Shown here piece after piece: positions 62,457-64,000 of a DNA stretch of 64,000 nucleotides. How positions within the stretch are numbered: the first letter of the stretch is position 1; every line of letters begins with the position of its first letter. The position numbers and the translations under genes were made by a program. The notes under the pieces are model-generated. The model saw only the letters and a list, made by a program, of their open reading frames with translations. It ran no database searches and had not been told where the DNA came from. The DNA comes from Psychromicrobium silvestre (lineage in GTDB: Bacteria; Actinomycetota; Actinomycetes; Actinomycetales; Micrococcaceae), in NCBI RefSeq assembly GCF_013408295.1, contig NZ_JACBYQ010000001.1, positions 868,001-932,000 of the forward strand. Reading direction: 5' to 3'.

Positions 62457-64000
62457 GCCGGAAGAGCGCTTACAGCGCCGGGGAGTGGAATCAGGCCGGT
62501 GGTGATCCGTGTCCCGGAGATCCGCAGAGCATCACGAGTGTCGGTACGTTCTGGAAAACTCAGACGAGCACCTATCAAGGCTACGCGGACCAGATGAAGT
62601 CCCTGGTCAGCACCGATGGTTCAGCAGGTCTCACCGTAGAGGCAACGCTCGGTCTATTGACCTCGCTAGCTCGCTTCCTGGAGTCATCGATCAAGGACTT
62701 CACCACACTCTCCGGGGTGTGTTCGGAATGCGGGCTCTGGTTGAAGGGCTTACAAGACCGCTCTGAATCGGAGCTCGGAGACTTCCTGGCTGCAAAACAG
62801 AAAACGAACCAGATTCAGCAAGTCATCAACGACCCGTCTCAAATGTCCATGCCGGGCATGGATTCCCTTATTCAAGGGCATCTGGAAGACGCGCATGCTG
62901 CCCGCGATATCGCAAGCAGGGCTCTGGAACAGATCCGTACCGAATACACCGAAGGTATGAGCGGCTACGGTGCCCGCTATGTGCTCCGCCCAGTCAGCGA
63001 ACGCGCCCGTATCGCGGGTTTGGATGGTGCTGTAGTTTCCGGCAATCCGGTGTTGAATCAGATGCTTGCCGGACTGGCGCCTGTGTTCGCACGGTTCGAG
63101 GTAGACCAGAGCCGTACCAATGACCTGCTGGGCAAAATCAAAGGTGCTGGTGGGGTTAACGCGGTGGGGTATTTATTTGGCGCCTTGTCGTGGATGGGTC
63201 CAGGCGTCTACAGCCAGGCGGAGTGGCGGGCGGCTATCGCCGGGCTCAGCGACGACGATCTGAAACAGTTCAACGACTTTCTGACCAATAATGGTGGCGA
63301 TGGGCCGATGATCATGGCCAATCAACTCTTCAATGCCGCCTCTGCCGTGGACGTGGACCGGTTGCACCAATTTATGCCGGCCCTGGAACCCGGTTCAAAA
63401 GGCGACGGCTGGATCAAACCACCTATCGACCTCTCCCAGCGCTTCCAACTCAAAGACGTCCATCAAGGAGCGGCGGATGACTGCTGGTTCAATGCTGGCA
63501 TCGGTGCGATCGCCGGAACCAGACCAGGTTTCCTTGAAAAGAACATTCGACAAAACCCCAACGGCACCTACACAGTGACTTTCTATAAGGACGACAAGCC
63601 CTTCGAAACCACGGTCAGTGGCTACCTGCCTTACCAAAACTTCAAAGGGAGAAAGATCCCTTATTACTCCTATGGTGAGGACGGTCAAGAGAACAAGGGT
63701 TGGAATTGGGCTTCAGTGTTTGAGAAGGCGCGGGCTGCTCAGCCCGGATCTGGCACTTATGACAGTCTCAGTGGTTTCTCGTCAGCCTTCGGAAACAAAG
63801 GGGTCGCACCTGAAGGTGCCTTGGAACTACTCACCGGACAGGACGCAGACACAATCATCGTGAATGATCCCGCTCACGGCAACCACCTCGCACCCTTGTC
63901 ACCGACGGAAGAGCAGTTGAAGAAAGCAATAGACGACCACCAACCCATTGCTGCAACCCGATACACCGACGGCTTCCCCTGGGACCAAAACCCGGGTAAC
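62453..64000 (+). CDS. Calpain-like cysteine protease with T7SS-type N-terminus (partial, 3' end off window)
   Basis: The frame runs without a stop to the right edge (516 codons visible). It starts with a GTG overlapping the previous TGA (GTGA). Residues 1-90 contain WNQAGGDPCPGDPQSI and a helical region, a pattern seen at the N-terminus of actinobacterial polymorphic toxins and T7SS substrates. Residues about 100-320 are helical with no recognised domain. From about 325 a calpain (peptidase C2) domain begins: LKDVHQGAADDCWFNAGIGAIA with the catalytic Cys344, a Tyr/Val strand (YTVTFYKDDKPFETTVSGYLPY), then NWASVFEKARAA and YDSLSGFS like the calpain EKAYAKL/GSYEALSGG. The catalytic His and Asn lie beyond the window. 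No signal peptide. Confidence 0.8.
   Translation, partial: MSRKSAYSAGEWNQAGGDPCPGDPQSITSVGTFWKTQTSTYQGYADQMKSLVSTDGSAGLTVEATLGLLTSLARFLESSIKDFTTLSGVCSECGLWLKGLQDRSESELGDFLAAKQKTNQIQQVINDPSQMSMPGMDSLIQGHLEDAHAARDIASRALEQIRTEYTEGMSGYGARYVLRPVSERARIAGLDGAVVSGNPVLNQMLAGLAPVFARFEVDQSRTNDLLGKIKGAGGVNAVGYLFGALSWMGPGVYSQAEWRAAIAGLSDDDLKQFNDFLTNNGGDGPMIMANQLFNAASAVDVDRLHQFMPALEPGSKGDGWIKPPIDLSQRFQLKDVHQGAADDCWFNAGIGAIAGTRPGFLEKNIRQNPNGTYTVTFYKDDKPFETTVSGYLPYQNFKGRKIPYYSYGEDGQENKGWNWASVFEKARAAQPGSGTYDSLSGFSSAFGNKGVAPEGALELLTGQDADTIIVNDPAHGNHLAPLSPTEEQLKKAIDDHQPIAATRYTDGFPWDQNPGN

Overview
The window is chromosomal DNA of a high-G+C actinobacterium, most likely a member of the Micrococcaceae (Arthrobacter / Psychromicrobium / Renibacterium-like). 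The evidence is the actinobacterial gene order rplS-trmD-rimM-khpA-rpsP, ffh, amtB-glnK-ftsY, smc-mutM-rnc-rpmF-DUF177-coaD, rsmD-recG-DAK2-thiL, ddl-gpsA-plsC-murA-leuDC with a divergent IclR regulator, then gltX. Other support is a GlnR-type operator, frequent GTG starts and ATGA/GTGA translational overlaps. G+C looks moderate for the phylum (about 60 percent by eye, not computed).

Layout. 1-2.4 kb: ribosome and tRNA maturation genes on the minus strand. 2.6-10.1 kb: an acidic unknown protein, a two-domain VOC protein, a TPP riboswitch with thiC, a GNAT remnant with an apparent internal deletion, an orphan FGGY sugar kinase, ffh and an intact RimJ/RimL-type acetyltransferase. 10.2-15.7 kb: a stand-alone glucose-6-phosphate dehydrogenase, the nitrogen pair amtB-glnK behind a predicted GlnR double box, ftsY and an orphan LuxR-type regulator. 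15.9-23.5 kb: one giant LPXTG surface protein of about 2,508 residues, mostly 21 Ig-like repeats of two alternating types. 23.5-45.8 kb: housekeeping genes for chromosome dynamics, DNA repair, ribosome, CoA, thiamine, peptidoglycan, phospholipid and leucine synthesis. 45.8-46.3 kb: two identical tRNA-Glu(CTC) genes and one tRNA-Gln(CTG). 46.5-48.5 kb: a membrane-anchored L-x-x-G heptad-repeat protein. 48.5-56.5 kb: HAD, gltX, FAH, ilvE, a UvrA-like ABC protein and leuB. 56.6-61.9 kb: a histidine kinase and response regulator followed by an ABC exporter pair (ATPase plus FtsX-type permease). 62.2-64.0 kb: an EspC/WXG-like small protein overlapping the start of a long protein whose visible C-terminal part is a calpain-like cysteine protease. 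The window cuts this last gene.

How the parts work together. The leucine genes (leuCD, leuB, ilvE) are spread over three loci. The IclR protein divergent from leuCD is in the place of the NdgR/LtbR regulators, and a 15-bp palindrome overlaps its probable -10 box. Thiamine synthesis is represented by riboswitch-controlled thiC and, separately, thiL. The two-component system next to the MacB/LolD-like exporter probably senses envelope stress or a peptide and controls that exporter.

The most novel parts are (i) the probable type VII secretion pair at the right edge, a calpain-fold protease candidate effector or toxin with a small helical partner; (ii) the A-B-A-B architecture of the giant sortase-anchored protein beside an orphan regulator; (iii) several long intergenic palindromes, including two apparently related hairpins at 11.6 and 30.4 kb and a 155-bp imperfect palindrome at 13.6 kb. 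All functional statements come from reading motifs and context; no database search was run.
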